Assembly (NCBI RefSeq): GCF_018991925.1
Contig: NW_024720711.1
Span: forward strand, 6,868,365-6,932,364
DNA: 64,000 bases
Origin: Homarus americanus
Taxonomy: Eukaryota; Arthropoda; Malacostraca; Decapoda; Nephropidae
Direction of reading: 5' to 3'
The notes under the pieces are model-generated. The model saw only the letters and a list, made by a program, of their open reading frames with translations. It made no database searches and was not told where the DNA came from. This document shows, piece after piece, positions 23,870-35,870 of this stretch (position 1 is its first letter; each line of letters starts with the position of its first letter). Both the position numbers and the translations under genes were made by a program.

Positions 23870-24775
23870 GGAGGGGGTGTGAGGGGTGAGGGGTGGGGAG
23901 GGGAGAGAGGGGAGAAAGTAAAAAGATTTCCAGAGAATGGGGAGTAAGTGGTGCTTTTGGGGAGATGTGAAGGTGAGGTTCAGTTTGATGGTGGGGAGAA
24001 TTAGAAGTTACATCTGACGTTGAGGTGACGGGAGGTGCGATGTTCTGGGGTGTTTAGGATACTGGAAACTAAGAGGAGGCTGTGGGGAGGGGAGGGGAGA
24101 AGAGGGAAGGGGACCCGTGGGGAGGGACCGCATTCACAGGAAGAGGTGTAAGTCTTAATCGTCGGGGGAGGGGGAGGGAGGGGTAAGAGGCGTGGGGAGG
24201 AGAGTGAGAGAATGGGACGGAGGAGATAAAAAATAAATAAATTAGGAGAGGAAAGGAACAGGGGAGACACAGGGATGAAGGAATAAGGAGAATAGAATTG
24301 AGGGAAGGTGAGGTGGGGAACTCGGAAGGGGGAATAGGGAGGACTAAAGAAGAACAACAGGGAGAGGGGAAAAAGAAAGGAGGGAAAAAGGCACTTGGAG
24401 GAGAAGAGGAGGATGTTGAATATGAGAGAAGAAGGAAGGAAGGAAGGATGGGAGACGGAGAAGAAGAGGAGGCAGGAGAACGAGAAAGAGAGACAAAGGG
24501 GAGGACGGGGGGTGTGGAAGAGGGTGATAGAGAAGGGAGGGAGAGAGGAGGAAAGAAAGAATCGTGATAGAAGAGGGAGATGGAGGAGGGAAGGAGAGAG
24601 GAGGAGGGGAATAAATCGTGAAAGAGGAAGGACAGGGAGAGACAGAGAGGGAGGGAGAGAGAGGGAGAGGAGGGAGGGAGAGGGAGGGAGAGGGAAGGAA
24701 GAGGAGGGACAAGGAAAGACAGAGAGGGAAGGAGAGGGAGGGAGAGGGACGGAAGAGGAGGGAGTTTGGACACAA
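23870..24775. repeat. 0.9-kb polypurine block
   Basis: A purine-biased strand throughout, with GAGGGAGGGAGAG and GGAAGAGGAGG motifs. Minus-strand frames of up to 261 residues are Ser/Pro/Leu repeats with no domain. Confidence 0.85.
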
Positions 24776-25168
24776 CATAATCGCAATCAAGTATTCCAGA
24801 CCGCCTCAAATTATAAATGATAATGAATTGCAATCAAGATTAAAATCGAAGTGTTTGGAGGGTGGAAAAAAACACACACACTCTCTCGATTCTTTCTCTT
24901 CTGACGAGGCCTGACTGAGTGGGGTAGAGGGAGGGGTGAGAGAATTTGTGTTTGTTTATTTAAATTGTTTCTTCACTTGAAAACAATTGTTGAAGATACG
25001 AATCGATTTTTTCTTTTCCCATTTTTGTTTTGTTTTTAGTTTTCCGGAGAAAAATTATCTTGGGAGTTCTCGCTTATCAAAACACGAGGCCATTAAAGTT
25101 TTTTTTTTTAACACTTAACTCAAGATGATAAAACCACAAATGCTCTTTCAGTACTTGTACATTCCATC

Positions 25169-25172
<4 letters not shown>
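24776..25172. other. Unique DNA, nothing recognised
   Basis: AT-rich sequence with T-runs near 25100. No gene was seen. Confidence 0.5.

Positions 25173-25228
<56 letters not shown>
25173..25228. repeat. (CT)n microsatellite
   Basis: Uninterrupted CT of about 56 bp. Confidence 0.95.
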
Positions 25229-25231
<3 letters not shown>

Positions 25232-25234
25232 CAA

Positions 25235-25995
25235 TACCTCGAGAAAAATACTGAGAATGGGATGGTACTGAGATTAGATTAATAATGAGACCGAGTTGGG
25301 ACTGAGACAGAATCATAGTTTGATTGTGGGAAGTAATGAAATAATGCAAGATTGCGAAGAAGGGATTGAAAACCTTTAGATGAGTTGATATTATGATTAG
25401 AACACACTAAGATTGGATCAATACTGAGACTAGATAAGTGCTCAGATTAAAAGAGCAGTGAGATTGGATGCGTGAAATTTTTATAGGCACTAGGATTGGG
25501 TGCTACTGAGATAGGTGAAGGACTGAGATTAGTTATAGCTCTGAGAGTAATCAAGAAATGAGATTTGTTGATATTAGAACTGATTAAGAACTAGGATTTG
25601 ATGCACTAGGATTGGATAAGAACTACGATTAGATAAGAGATAGAAATAGCTGCATACTGTATATTGTTAGAAAAACCACGAGAATAGATCGGTACTAGGA
25701 TTAGGAAGATACTGAGATTGGCTAAGCACTGAAACCGGGAAAGCACTGAGATTAGCTGAGCACTGAGATTAGCTAAGCACTGAAACTGGGTAAGCACTGA
25801 AATTGGATGAACACTGAGATTGGCTAAGCACTGAGATTGGCTAAGCACTGAAATTGGGACTGTGATCGAGGAACTACTGAGATTGGACTGATACCGATTA
25901 GATAGACAAAAGAGTAGTTACTGGGATTAGACGGATTAAACTACGTACATACAACGGGAAGACACTGAGATTACCTCAACCTTGAGATTGGATAC
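25235..25995. repeat. Degenerate 18-bp array (ACTGAGATTGGCTAAGC)
   Basis: CTGAGATTGG-type motifs recur across about 760 bp. They are cleanest at 25700-25860, where the 18-bp period is exact over several copies, and strongly mutated at the edges. ATTGG (inverted CCAAT) recurs in many units. Confidence 0.8.
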
Positions 25996-26051
25996 GGTAA
26001 TATGATGGACTAATTTGTTGAAATTTAGGGATGTATAAAGAAAAACAGATT

Positions 26052-26053
<2 letters not shown>

Positions 26054-26095
<42 letters not shown>

Positions 26096-26226
26096 GCATG
26101 CGTAAGTGGACGTGGGCGTGTGTGTAGGTGGGTGTGGGTGGAAGTGGATTGATTGGGTGGGTTTCTGTGTGGATGGGAATGGATGAGTGGGTGTTGGATG
26201 AGTGTGTGTGTGTGTGGGATGGATGG

Positions 26227-26259
<33 letters not shown>

Positions 26260-26418
26260 TGTGATGGGTGGGTGTGGGATGGGTGGGTGTGGGATGGATG
26301 GATGGGTGTGGGATGGATGGATGGGTGTGGGTGAGTGGGTGGGCGTGTGGGCGGGTGTAGGAGGGTGAACGTGACGAAGAAGAAGAAGAAGAAGAAGAAG
26401 AAGATGATGATGATGGTA
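26054..26418. repeat. (GT)n, GGATGGGTG-rich and (GAA)n tract
   Basis: (GT)n at 26054-26093, degenerate GGATGGATGGGTGTG repeats to 26360 with a second GT run at about 26229-26262, then (GAA)n/(GAT)n at 26376-26416. Confidence 0.85.
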
Positions 26419-29038
26419 AGCAAACTGCCTTGTCATCTTGCTCAAGGGAGTGTTGTTAAAGCCATCTCTCTTGTCTTCATTCGTCTGTTTGCTGTGTTTT
26501 GCTTTATCAAGTCGATTTATTCCCCCCATTCTTATCGAACTGTGACCCCTATCTACCCATCCGGCCAATCCACCCGACCAGCCAGTACTTAAAAGACCTT
26601 CAGAACGCCTCCTTGTTATCGTATTCTGAATGGTGTGTGTGTGGTAGTGGGAGGTAGAGTGAGGTAGTGTTCAGTAAATAAGGTTATATGTATTTATATG
26701 TATATTTATGACTGTACTAACGGGTTGAGTATGTGAGAGTGTCGTTTACAGAAGGGTGGCTGGAGGTACTCGGCTGCGGGTATTAATAGCGAACAGTCAC
26801 GACATATGTAAAACTAAATCGTGGATTGATGATGTTAATACACGTGAGGGAGGGAAGAAAGAGACGTTTTAATCGGATAAGTGTCGTGGCCTGACGATGG
26901 AAAGAGTGCAGACGAGTGTAAAGCCTTTTAGGGTGATACTCCCCGTAAATAAACACATGTAAATGACTCTTACGGGAAACTGCTACAAAGCATTGTTTTG
27001 CCAATTTTCTCGCATCTAAGTTGTTTAGGTGAATCATCAGTTCGCTACAGCGTAAAATGTGTCTTATGTGTAACTGTTATTAGGACCAGAACCCGCCGAG
27101 GCACGCCGTGAGTCATGCTGTACCATAAGGACCACGTTTCCTGGTTATATACACTAACGATCAACCATATGGTCACTATTTTATTACCCATTATATCCAA
27201 TTACTGGATAACCAAATGCTAACATAGAGGAGTAAAAATAATGCTGAAAAATATTCATAAGCTCTGGTGTATTGGGGAAGCGTTTTTGACGAGCTTATGT
27301 GACGTCATCGTCGGAAATAACCAGGGCATGAAACACGACGTCAAAATGAAAACAGAAATCAGCTGATGTGAGAGTTACCATGTTGGGAAGGTGTTACGAG
27401 TGGGTGTGCACGTATACAGCGCCGTCCACGGGGGCTACCGTGATATGGTACTGATATTCTGATGGATTTATGAGTTTGCATGAACGTTAATAACACTTGG
27501 CTCGCTGATGGTTAGACGAACGCCCAGCCCAGACCTGTCGCCAGATGGTGGCAACGGCCAGGGCTGCCAACACCCACCAACAACAACTTACAGCGACAAT
27601 GAGAGTTTATGTCCCTTGCCAGCATTATTGTCTCCAGCGTTATACACTGCCTATACATGCAAGCGTCTCTACACCAGTCTTTGTCTTAGTAATTGTTCTC
27701 CGGGGCGGACTTCCTGTGCGAGACGAGGGTAAGGTTTGTCACCCTGGCCAGACAATAATTGTCGATGGCGTAAAATTTAATGAAGCGAGATTGTTGTTGT
27801 AGCGCTGGACCTTACACCCTGTGCTTAACTTAGAAGCTCTCCACAGTAAAGGTTTGATGGAGCCCTGCCGGAGCTTTCTCTCTTAATTCTCTAAAGACCT
27901 TGACAGGATATATGAGACAACTCCATGGAAATGTTTGTTTTAAGCACCTTACATAACTATGAGGACAGACACTCCGGTTAGTAACAGCATCAACACAGCA
28001 GTAATACATTACAGCCTTAGTCCACTCACACGTATGTAACAAATACGGTCAACCTCCTGAATTCATCTGTTTTTAAAACTCGTCTCTTTAAAAAAAAACC
28101 TTTTCCCGGTCATTAAACCGATCTTGATAAATCAACCGGTGAGTGAATAAATTAACACAATAAACCACGACACTGAATCACTTGAGGTTTGACGGTATAG
28201 TTTACATAAAGCAGTGTCATGAAGAAGCCATGAGTGAGGTAAGGTATTATATACACGGGGATTCAGTACTAACCATTAGGCACCAGGCATGATTCGGGTT
28301 TCCTACGGCAAGCTGCAACACAAAACAATGCTCACTGTATTACGGTACCTGGAAGCATTTTTATTTTGAAGGAATAGTTGAATATGACGTGTGATTCACC
28401 TCAAGTAGAGATTATCATTATGCTTTTATGAGAGAAAGATGCTTTTATGTGACGTAAGAGCTACCTGGAGTTACCTTAATGAATGATAGGTGTCTTTATT
28501 GAACTGTGACCTCAGATTCACCTGTTAAATGGTCACGTGGGAAATAAAGGGGTTATTTGTTGAAACTTTGGCGTTGAGTGAAATAAAAATAAAGTCTATA
28601 AGAAAATATATCTTTACCTTTATTATTGGATAGTGATAACTGAGTCAGTCTCTATTGAACGGTGACGTCAGCAGGTAGTTAGGTGAGTGTGAGAAGGAGA
28701 GAATATCTCTTATATAAACCAGGTGAGACAAAGTTCTCCCTAAGACATCTTGAGACATATATCTCTGTTAAGACATCACTGTAAGAGGTAGTAGTATCAT
28801 GAGACTAAATATTTGGTTATATGATGTTTTAAGTCTTCAAGTTTTTTTTTATGACTGAGTAGTTACGACAGTCATTGGCAATTCACATCTTGATTATGAT
28901 GACGTTTCGTGTCCCATTAATGAGGTGTCTGATGTGGTGATACATTCATGAGTCATAAAAAAAAGATATAAAACAATAAACTTCAATAACGTGTCTCTAA
29001 AGAACAACCTAAGGTGCATATATAAATTTAATATATAC

Positions 29039-29040
<2 letters not shown>
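26419..29040. other. 2.6 kb of mostly unique DNA, no gene recognised
   Basis: The longest repeat-poor stretch of the left half. It holds perfect CREs at 27300-27307 and 28663-28670. A GC-richer patch at 27490-27750 has a plus frame (27508-27732) whose end overlaps a GAGG/GTAAGG donor-like site. No domain is recognisable and no partner exon was found. Developmental enhancers of the nearby homeobox gene are possible here. Confidence 0.4.

Positions 29041-29130
<90 letters not shown>
29041..29130. repeat. (TA)n microsatellite
   Basis: About 90 bp of alternating TA. Confidence 0.95.
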
Positions 29131-29133
<3 letters not shown>

Positions 29134-29269
29134 CTGTCATAGCTGCATACCTGTATAAGCAAGGATAAAGTGAACCATCTTGGAGACGGTGAATAATGGT
29201 CTAAAATACTCTTCTTGTGGCATCACGAGAATGATGGCATATACGTGTATGTCTTCCTAAGTTGACAAC

Positions 29270-29322
29270 AGGGAGGGAGGGAGGAGGGAAGGAAGGAGGG
29301 AGGGAGGGAGGGAGGGAGGGAG
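29270..29322. repeat. (GGGA)n microsatellite
   Basis: GGGA/GGAA tetranucleotides of about 52 bp. Confidence 0.9.
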
Positions 29323-30123
29323 AAGGTAGTGTTGGTTGAGAGAAAAAGACTCCCCCACCCCTCCACCACTACACCGCCCTGGCTCGTACATTATTCCAAG
29401 TCATCTACAAGACTAATTAAGGTGGGTTTTTTTTTTATTAACGAAACACTCTATCAACTTTATTGATCAATGCGTCTTCATAATGATCACGATCAAAGTG
29501 TCACCATAACGATCAAAGTGTTCTCGGGATGATAATTCAACACAGGTGCATGACTCGGTATGATAAGCCATCTCCCGCAGCAACACACCTAAAAAAAAAA
29601 GTTAATTTTCCCCAACAAGAGATTAAAACATTTCCTGGTCTCACTCAGTTCGTCTTCAAACAATTTCTCGGCTAATTAACGTCGGCTCCGTCACACGAAA
29701 TTACGTAAGACTTCGCTAAAGTTGTTAACGTGGCACTGAAATTATCCAAGACTGGAGGAAGGTTAATGCCTAGCTTGTACTGCTGGGAATACTTTATGCG
29801 AGAAGTGTTCGTTCGCTGATGAGTGTTTACCTCTCGGAGGGTGAGACGCGGTGCCCTGACTTCGCTGGCTCAGTTTACAGCCTCTCACCGCCAAATATAT
29901 CACTTGTGTACGATATTGAGGTATTTTGTTGACAGTCGCGCTCGCCCAGATACAGTTACGTTTGGTCATGTGCTTGTAAGTGCAGGGCAAGACGCTGGTT
30001 ACTGGAGTGTTGTGTGAGGACGTACCCGAGGTGTAGGGGTGTGTTCAGGCCTTCTTCAGGAGGGATGTCCCTGCTGGTCTATCTATCTACCTTTCTATAA
30101 AGCAAGTACATGTTTAAATCATC

Positions 30124-30129
<6 letters not shown>
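29323..30129. other. Unique DNA, nothing recognised
   Basis: Complex sequence, moderately GC-rich at 29760-30010. Frames on both strands are short and carry no domain. Confidence 0.5.
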
Positions 30130-30160
<31 letters not shown>

Positions 30161-30242
30161 GCACACACACAGACCACACCTCCCACACACACACATACAC
30201 ACACATACACCCCCCCTCCACCCCCACACATACACACACAGT
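30130..30242. repeat. Interrupted (CA)n tract
   Basis: CA repeats with CATA, CCCC and ACCACACC interruptions. Confidence 0.85.
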
Positions 30243-30627
30243 AGCCGACTAAGGGCAAACAGTTTAAATGTTGACACGGCAAGTCAAAAAAGGTATCGGA
30301 TGGTCGGCTGGACATGTTTCCTTTGTCCATCTTAGATTTACTGACTGATTTTCATTGGCTCAACACGACCTCACTTTAACGTCTTTATTCTCTCACTGTT
30401 AATATATATGTTTATTTTAATCATTCCTATATAACATCAGTTTATCCCTATATCATTCTTCGCTCTTATATTGAGCCTCTTTGATCATTCTTATCATTCA
30501 TTAACCTGTTGTGTTTATGCTGTGTCATGGTGATTGAGGTGCGCAAATTGGGTCTTATATTAAAAGTTGACTGGTTGTATCTCGTGTAAATAATAGGTAT
30601 TCTTATGATCACTGTCCGCGTGGTGAT
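30243..30627. other. Unique AT-rich DNA
   Basis: No gene, RNA or repeat was recognised. Confidence 0.5.
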
Positions 30628-30905
30628 GACAGACAGACAGACAGACAGTGAAGTGACTCAGTGAACAGACAGAAAGACAGACAGTAGAGTGACTCAGTGA
30701 AGAGACAGACAGATAGTAGTGTGATTCAGTGAACAGACAGACAGACAGACAGTAGAATGACTCAGTGAACAGTCAGACAGAGAGACAGTAGAGTGACTCA
30801 GTGAACAGACAGACAGACAGACAGACGGACAAACAGACAGTGAAGTAACTCAGTGAACAGACAGACAGACAGTGAAGTGACTCAGTGAACAGACTCAGTG
30901 AACAC
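30628..30905. repeat. (GACA)n minisatellite carrying AP-1 motifs
   Basis: Alternating blocks of (ACAG)n and GTGACTCAGTGAACAG. Perfect TGACTCA sites lie at 30654-30660, 30690-30696, 30758-30764, 30794-30800 and 30878-30884. Variants TGATTCA (30722) and TAACTCA (30846) are mutated copies. TGACTCA is the consensus site of AP-1 (Fos/Jun) bZIP dimers. Confidence 0.85.
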
Positions 30906-31088
30906 AACACCCTCCCCCACTCCACCTGATCACAGCCTCAGAGCCAGCCAGTCAACTATAGCTACCAGGCGAGACAACAGCTACCGTAATTAGCATTAAC
31001 ACAAAGTAAATAAAAATAATATATACATATACTAAATGACGACTCATTCAGCTGTGACAAAAATCCTCCCTTGTATACATAGATAATT

Positions 31089-31093
<5 letters not shown>

Positions 31094-31139
<46 letters not shown>
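31094..31139. repeat. (GT)n microsatellite
   Basis: About 46 bp of GT. Confidence 0.95.
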
Positions 31140-31143
<4 letters not shown>

Positions 31144-31199
31144 ATTATCACCCGTCTCATTACATAGATTGGTATGGTCGTTATGATGTGCGTTGCCGA

Positions 31200-31310
31200 C
31201 AAAAAAGCCAATTCGGAAGGGGGGAGGGGACGGGAAGGGACGGAAGGGGGAGGAGGAGGAGGAAGGGGAAGGGGAAGAGGAGGGACGGAGGGAGAGGTAG
31301 GGAAGTTCTC
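31200..31310. repeat. Polypurine GGAAGGGGA tract
   Basis: G/A-only stretch of about 100 bp. Confidence 0.85.
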
Positions 31311-31396
31311 AGCCGTAAGGGAATTTATGGAACAGACATATCAACGAGTGAGAGGATTACAGGTACTAATGATAATAATTAACCTGACGGGAAGGT

Positions 31397-31527
<131 letters not shown>

Positions 31528-32013
31528 CCTCCAGAAGAAATACCAAATTATTTCCCTAATAGAGCAAAAATACGAATAGTAATAAGTATAGAGGAATGAT
31601 CTTGGGGAATGAGATAATGTGATAACAGAAGACATAAAGAAGACGATGACTAGTAAGAAAAGATAAAGGAAATGAAGATAGTTTTTTGTTTATGTTTACA
31701 AGTTGTTGAAAGAAACTTATTTGGGTTAGTGAGATAATTTTCCTCTGATTGGGAGACAGGAAAAAGCTAAGTATACAGTGATTATTGATGATATGAGATA
31801 AGATAAAGCTACGGTGGAGTTTTTTTTTTTTTTAGCTTTGATAGATGATAGAATGAGTTTGTATCTTTCTTAGTCATTACAAATAAACGAACTTAATTAC
31901 AGCTGGGTTAATTTTTTTTTCCGAGCCATGACAAACAAATAAATAAATACTCCCAGTGCCTTACAATCATTCATAAACGCCCCTTAAAAAAAATTAATCC
32001 ACGCATGTTTTAT

Positions 32014-32014
<1 letters not shown>

Positions 32015-32064
<50 letters not shown>
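32015..32064. repeat. (CA)n inside or abutting a retroelement
   Basis: About 50 bp of CA ends just before the recognisable reverse-transcriptase tail and stays in its reading frame. Confidence 0.9.
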
Positions 32065-32069
<5 letters not shown>

Positions 32070-32071
32070 AC

Positions 32072-32504
32072 CACGACCTCATCTGCAAATTTGGTAAGAA
32101 GCTTCTACACCATCCTCGACACCGGTTCCTACTACCACCTGAGATCCCTAGCCCGAGAATTGCTGTTCGACACCACAACCGCATCCAGCCCATACGTGCA
32201 CGAACTGATCGCTATAAGAACAGCCCAGTCCCAACCATTGTAAAAATTATCAATAACTTGTAATAGACCAGTGTATTCACTCCCAGTAAATACTACTTCT
32301 TGCACTGTCACTATGTTGAAATGCACTGTAGTTTGAGCTTTTCCCCATCTAGTTATTATATATCTTATTTGTATCACTTATGTTACTTGTATATTATTTA
32401 TAATTCGAAACCCATTCCCCAAATATGTAACTGTATATTTTCAGCCTTCTGGCTGCCAAGCTCTTTCAATAAACCGTTAATTATTATTATTATTATTATT
32501 ATTA
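32072..32504 (+). mobile_element. 3' end of a non-LTR retrotransposon (RT C-terminus, 3' UTR, TTA tail)
   Basis: Seen: 32072-32263 is an open frame of 63 codons ending in TAA, with residues KFGKKLL..HPRHRFLLPPE and later RHHNRIQPIRARTDRYKNS before the stop. About 200 bp of 3' UTR follow, with AATAAA at 32468-32473 and a (TTA)n tail to 32504. Known: the H-R-x-LLPP ... R-x-R-T-D-R-Y/F-K-x-S pattern is the usual C-terminal end of LINE-type reverse-transcriptase ORFs, and such elements end in short simple repeats. Inferred: a 5'-truncated insertion on the plus strand, CR1/L2/Jockey-like; the clade cannot be fixed. The intact C-terminal frame suggests it is not very old. Upstream it is replaced by a (CA)n run. 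Confidence 0.85.
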
Positions 32505-32663
32505 CACACACACACAACATCTTTCCTACCAACCTTGTCTCTTCACATAAAGAAGACGAGGAAGGAAAGCGGTTAATATATGAGCTAACTACTCGCTTAA
32601 TTCACGATCAACTTGGGTATAATCGATGTTAAACTGTAGGACAAGTTATTATATAAAGGGTTT

Positions 32664-32666
<3 letters not shown>

Positions 32667-32718
<52 letters not shown>

Positions 32719-32873
32719 CCGTGACAGATACGGTGGGTAAATAATTCATAATCCTCCCTTAGCTGTGTGATAAAGTATGAAGGGATGGTAGCTATGAGGG
32801 AGAGTGTGTATTAATGGAGTGTGTGTGAAGTGTGTAGAGTGTGTGGTGTGTGTGTGAAGTGTGTGTGTGTGTC

Positions 32874-32909
<36 letters not shown>

Positions 32910-32930
32910 TGTGTGTGTGTGTGTGTGTTT
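32667..32930. repeat. (CT)n and (GT)n microsatellites
   Basis: (CT)n at 32667-32715; GTGTGA-type and (GT)n at 32818-32930. Confidence 0.9.
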
Positions 32931-32966
32931 ACGTATAGTAGTAAGACTAGAGTGATATCTTCATGG

Positions 32967-33148
32967 CCACGCCGCGTCACCCGTCAACACAAGATCAAAA
33001 CATCTTGTACACTTCCTCTACCACCAGCATACACCTACCTACCTACCTACCTGCCTACCACGCCGCGTCACCCGTCAACACAAGATCAAAACATCTTGTA
33101 CACTTCCTCTACCACCAGCATACACCTACCTACCTACCTACCTGCCTA
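32967..33148. repeat. Perfect 91-bp tandem duplication
   Basis: Copies 32967-33057 and 33058-33148 are identical by eye. Each holds CCACGCCGCGTCACCCG at the start and a (CTAC)n run near the end. The duplication is either recent or an assembly artefact. Confidence 0.9.
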
Positions 33149-33941
33149 CCTGTTCCTCGTGCCTCCTCGTGCCTTCACCTGGCTGAGCTCCGTCCCCCCA
33201 ACCACTAGTACTGGACACCAACAAAGAATAAGGATGATAGTGCATGTTAGTTCATAATCAAGCATGCCCGCGTGAATTAAAAGCCGCTCGACTGCCCCTA
33301 CCTTCTATTATGGATTTTATTTACAATGCCATTAGTTTGATTGGGAACCGCGTTTTAGAGTATTGGGTTGCACAGTGTTATTTCCACCCCCCCTTCCCCC
33401 CACCTTCCCCCCACCTCCCCCCCCCCATCCCCGCTCTTACTCCATTCGATTACAATTTGCAACATTTAATATTGGTCGGGGTGTCATTTAACGGTACTGA
33501 ACGCTGGGGTTTATCTGTTCAGGTCGGAAATTATGTGTTGTGATTTATATCTACGGAATCAATTGTTGTTTGGGTTTTTAATTTCTCGGGGACAGAGAGG
33601 ATATTTTTTTTTTCTCTCTCTCTTACTATCGAATGGCGGTGATGGCATCTGACGGGTGGTGGTGACGGGGGTGAGGTAAGGGTGGGAAAACTCAATGGGG
33701 CGTTATTTTGAGGAGAATCGCCCATGATTAATACTGTTACACGGATTACTTTAGGCTTCACGCTGTAATTATTGGCAGTGGAGCCATCACGTGTCTGTCA
33801 CTACCTGTACCGTTACTTAACACTCGTCTATATCTGGGTACTGGACAGGTGAGAATGTCGTCCTTCTTCTTCTTCTCTCTCTTTCTCTCTCTATTTCTCT
33901 CCATTTACGTCTCTCTTTCTCTCTAGGTTTCCATTTCTATT

Positions 33942-33944
<3 letters not shown>
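33149..33944. other. Unique DNA with C-run and T-run patches
   Basis: Repeat-poor DNA at 33230-33380 and 33700-33860, a C-rich run at 33388-33430 and CT-rich DNA at 33862-33930. No gene was recognised. Confidence 0.5.

Positions 33945-33988
<44 letters not shown>
33945..33988. repeat. (CA)n microsatellite
   Basis: About 44 bp of CA. Confidence 0.95.
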
Positions 33989-33990
<2 letters not shown>

Positions 33991-34145
33991 ACAACATCAC
34001 AAGTAAAAAACAAATCTAAGACGACTTTTCTTTTCCGAATCGAATTTCTTCCATTTTTTTTTCCATTTACGAATAATTTTAGTAAGTCTGCCCAGTGCTC
34101 GTCCAGTCGTCTCATAGAAAGCTGAACCAAACTTAAAGCTTAATG

Positions 34146-34522
34146 GTGGGGGGTCTGGGAGGGGGGGGGGGTCTGGGGGGAAGAAGGGGTGAGGTAAGGG
34201 AGGGCAAGGAGTGGGAGGGAGTCAGTGGGGGTGGAAGGAGAGGGGGCAGTGAGGATGAGGGAGAGGGAGGAGGAGGGGACGGTGAGGGAGAGGGAGGGAG
34301 GGTATGGGGAGGGTGGGTGAGGGGAGGAGGGTAAGAGGATGGGTTTATGAGGGGAGTAAGGAAGTGAGGGTGAGAGGGGAAGGAGGGGAAGTAAGGGGAG
34401 GAATAGTAAGTGGTTGAAGTGTGAGGAAAGGTGAAGGGGAGAGGAGAGAGGGAGAATAAGAGAGGGAGAAAGATAGAAAAAGGGGGAAGAGGGAGATAGA
34501 GAGAAGGAGAAAGGGAGAAGAG

Positions 34523-34598
<76 letters not shown>

Positions 34599-35030
34599 CA
34601 AAAATTAAAGAAAGAAGAAGGAGGATTAGGAGGAGGAGAGATAAACAGCACTAAAAGAATAACAGATAAAGAGGACAAGGAGACAAATTTAATAAGAAAT
34701 GAAGAATAAGAGGAAGAGGAGATAAGAGCTGTAAGTAAATGGGTAAGAAACACAATAAGAGAATAAAGAGAGGAATAGGAAGGAAACAAAAATAAGACAA
34801 TTAACAGATAACACAAACGAAAATACTTGATAAACAAAGCAACAGAAAGTGTAGTGATGATAATGTAGGAGAATAAGAGAAGTAGACGGAATAAAGGGTG
34901 TAAAAAACAGATAAGGAGGGATAAAGGAAGGAGGAAGGGATAATGAGGAAGAGGAGATGAATTAAAGCAAGGGGTGTCAAAGAGAGAGGGATAAGGGAGA
35001 GTAAGGGAGAGTAAAGGGAGGGTGTGGAGG
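34146..35030. repeat. 0.9-kb polypurine block with (GA)n
   Basis: G-rich purine sequence (34146-34340) grades into GAGA-rich DNA, a pure (GA)n at 34527-34596, then A-rich purine DNA. Long minus frames (up to 234 residues) are Ser/Leu/Pro repeats. Confidence 0.85.
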
Positions 35031-35089
35031 GAGTATAATGACGAGTGGGTGTCACGCCAAGCACTAATTATCCGGGACTAATGGTGGAC

Positions 35090-35276
35090 TAGAAGAAGAA
35101 GAAGAAGAAGGAAGAAGAAGAAGGAAGAAGAAGAAGAAAGAAGAAGAAGAAGGAAGGAAAAGAAAGAAGAAGAAGAAGAAGATGAAGAAGAAGAAGAAGA
35201 AGATGAAGAAGATGAAGAAGAAGAAGAAGAAGAAGAAGAAGAAGAAGAAGAAGAAGAAGAAGAAGAAGAAGAAGAC
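35090..35276. repeat. (GAA)n microsatellite
   Basis: GAA triplets with AAG/GAT interruptions of about 185 bp, perfect at 35219-35274. Confidence 0.95.
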
Positions 35277-35547
35277 AACAGCAACAACAAAACGAAAGAG
35301 GAAGAGAAGAGCGTGGGTGGAGATGACAGAGAAACAGCGAGAGACAGGAAGAAGAATGTCAGTGTCCAAGAGAATAAAAAAACAACAACAGGAAGTAATT
35401 TAGAGAGGAAGAAAGAAGGAAGGAAGAAAGGAGGCATGACAAACTTAAGGAGGAGGAGGAGGAGAAATAGAGGAAAGGGAGAAAAAGAGACATAAAGAGG
35501 GGGAATAGAGAGAAGGAAGACTAAAGAGAATTGAGAAAATGAACAAA

Positions 35548-35616
<69 letters not shown>
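35277..35616. repeat. Purine-rich spacer and (GA)n
   Basis: A-rich purine sequence then uninterrupted (GA)n at 35552-35616. Confidence 0.85.
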
Positions 35617-35659
35617 ATTACTGGTGAAGCTAAGAAATAAATAATGGTCGACTGTAAAT

Positions 35660-35870
35660 ACTCACTCACTCACTCACTCCCACGCACTCACTCACTCACT
35701 CACTCCCACGCACTAATCACCCTTCGTGGAAATGCAGGGACCAATCAGGAAGCAAGGAAAGAGGCCAAAGGAACCATCAAGATCACCTCTTCTCACCTCC
35801 CCCGCACCTCCTCCTCCTCCTCTCCCTCCTCCTCCTCCTCTCCCTTCCTTCTCTCCTCCTCCTCCTCCTC
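35660..35870. repeat. (ACTC)n and CTC-rich repeats
   Basis: ACTC tetranucleotides with CCACGC interruptions at 35660-35713; CTC triplets at 35808-35870. Confidence 0.85.

Noticed and set aside
24001..24786. 261- and 254-codon overlapping minus frames
   Set aside because: Both are the complement of a polypurine tract; composition is almost only Ser, Pro, Leu and Phe.
27508..27802. First exon candidate on the plus strand
   Set aside because: A donor-like GTAAGG is present, but no domain, no conserved residues and no partner exon were seen.
34133..34837. 234-codon minus frame
   Set aside because: Purine tract and (GA)n complement, low complexity throughout.
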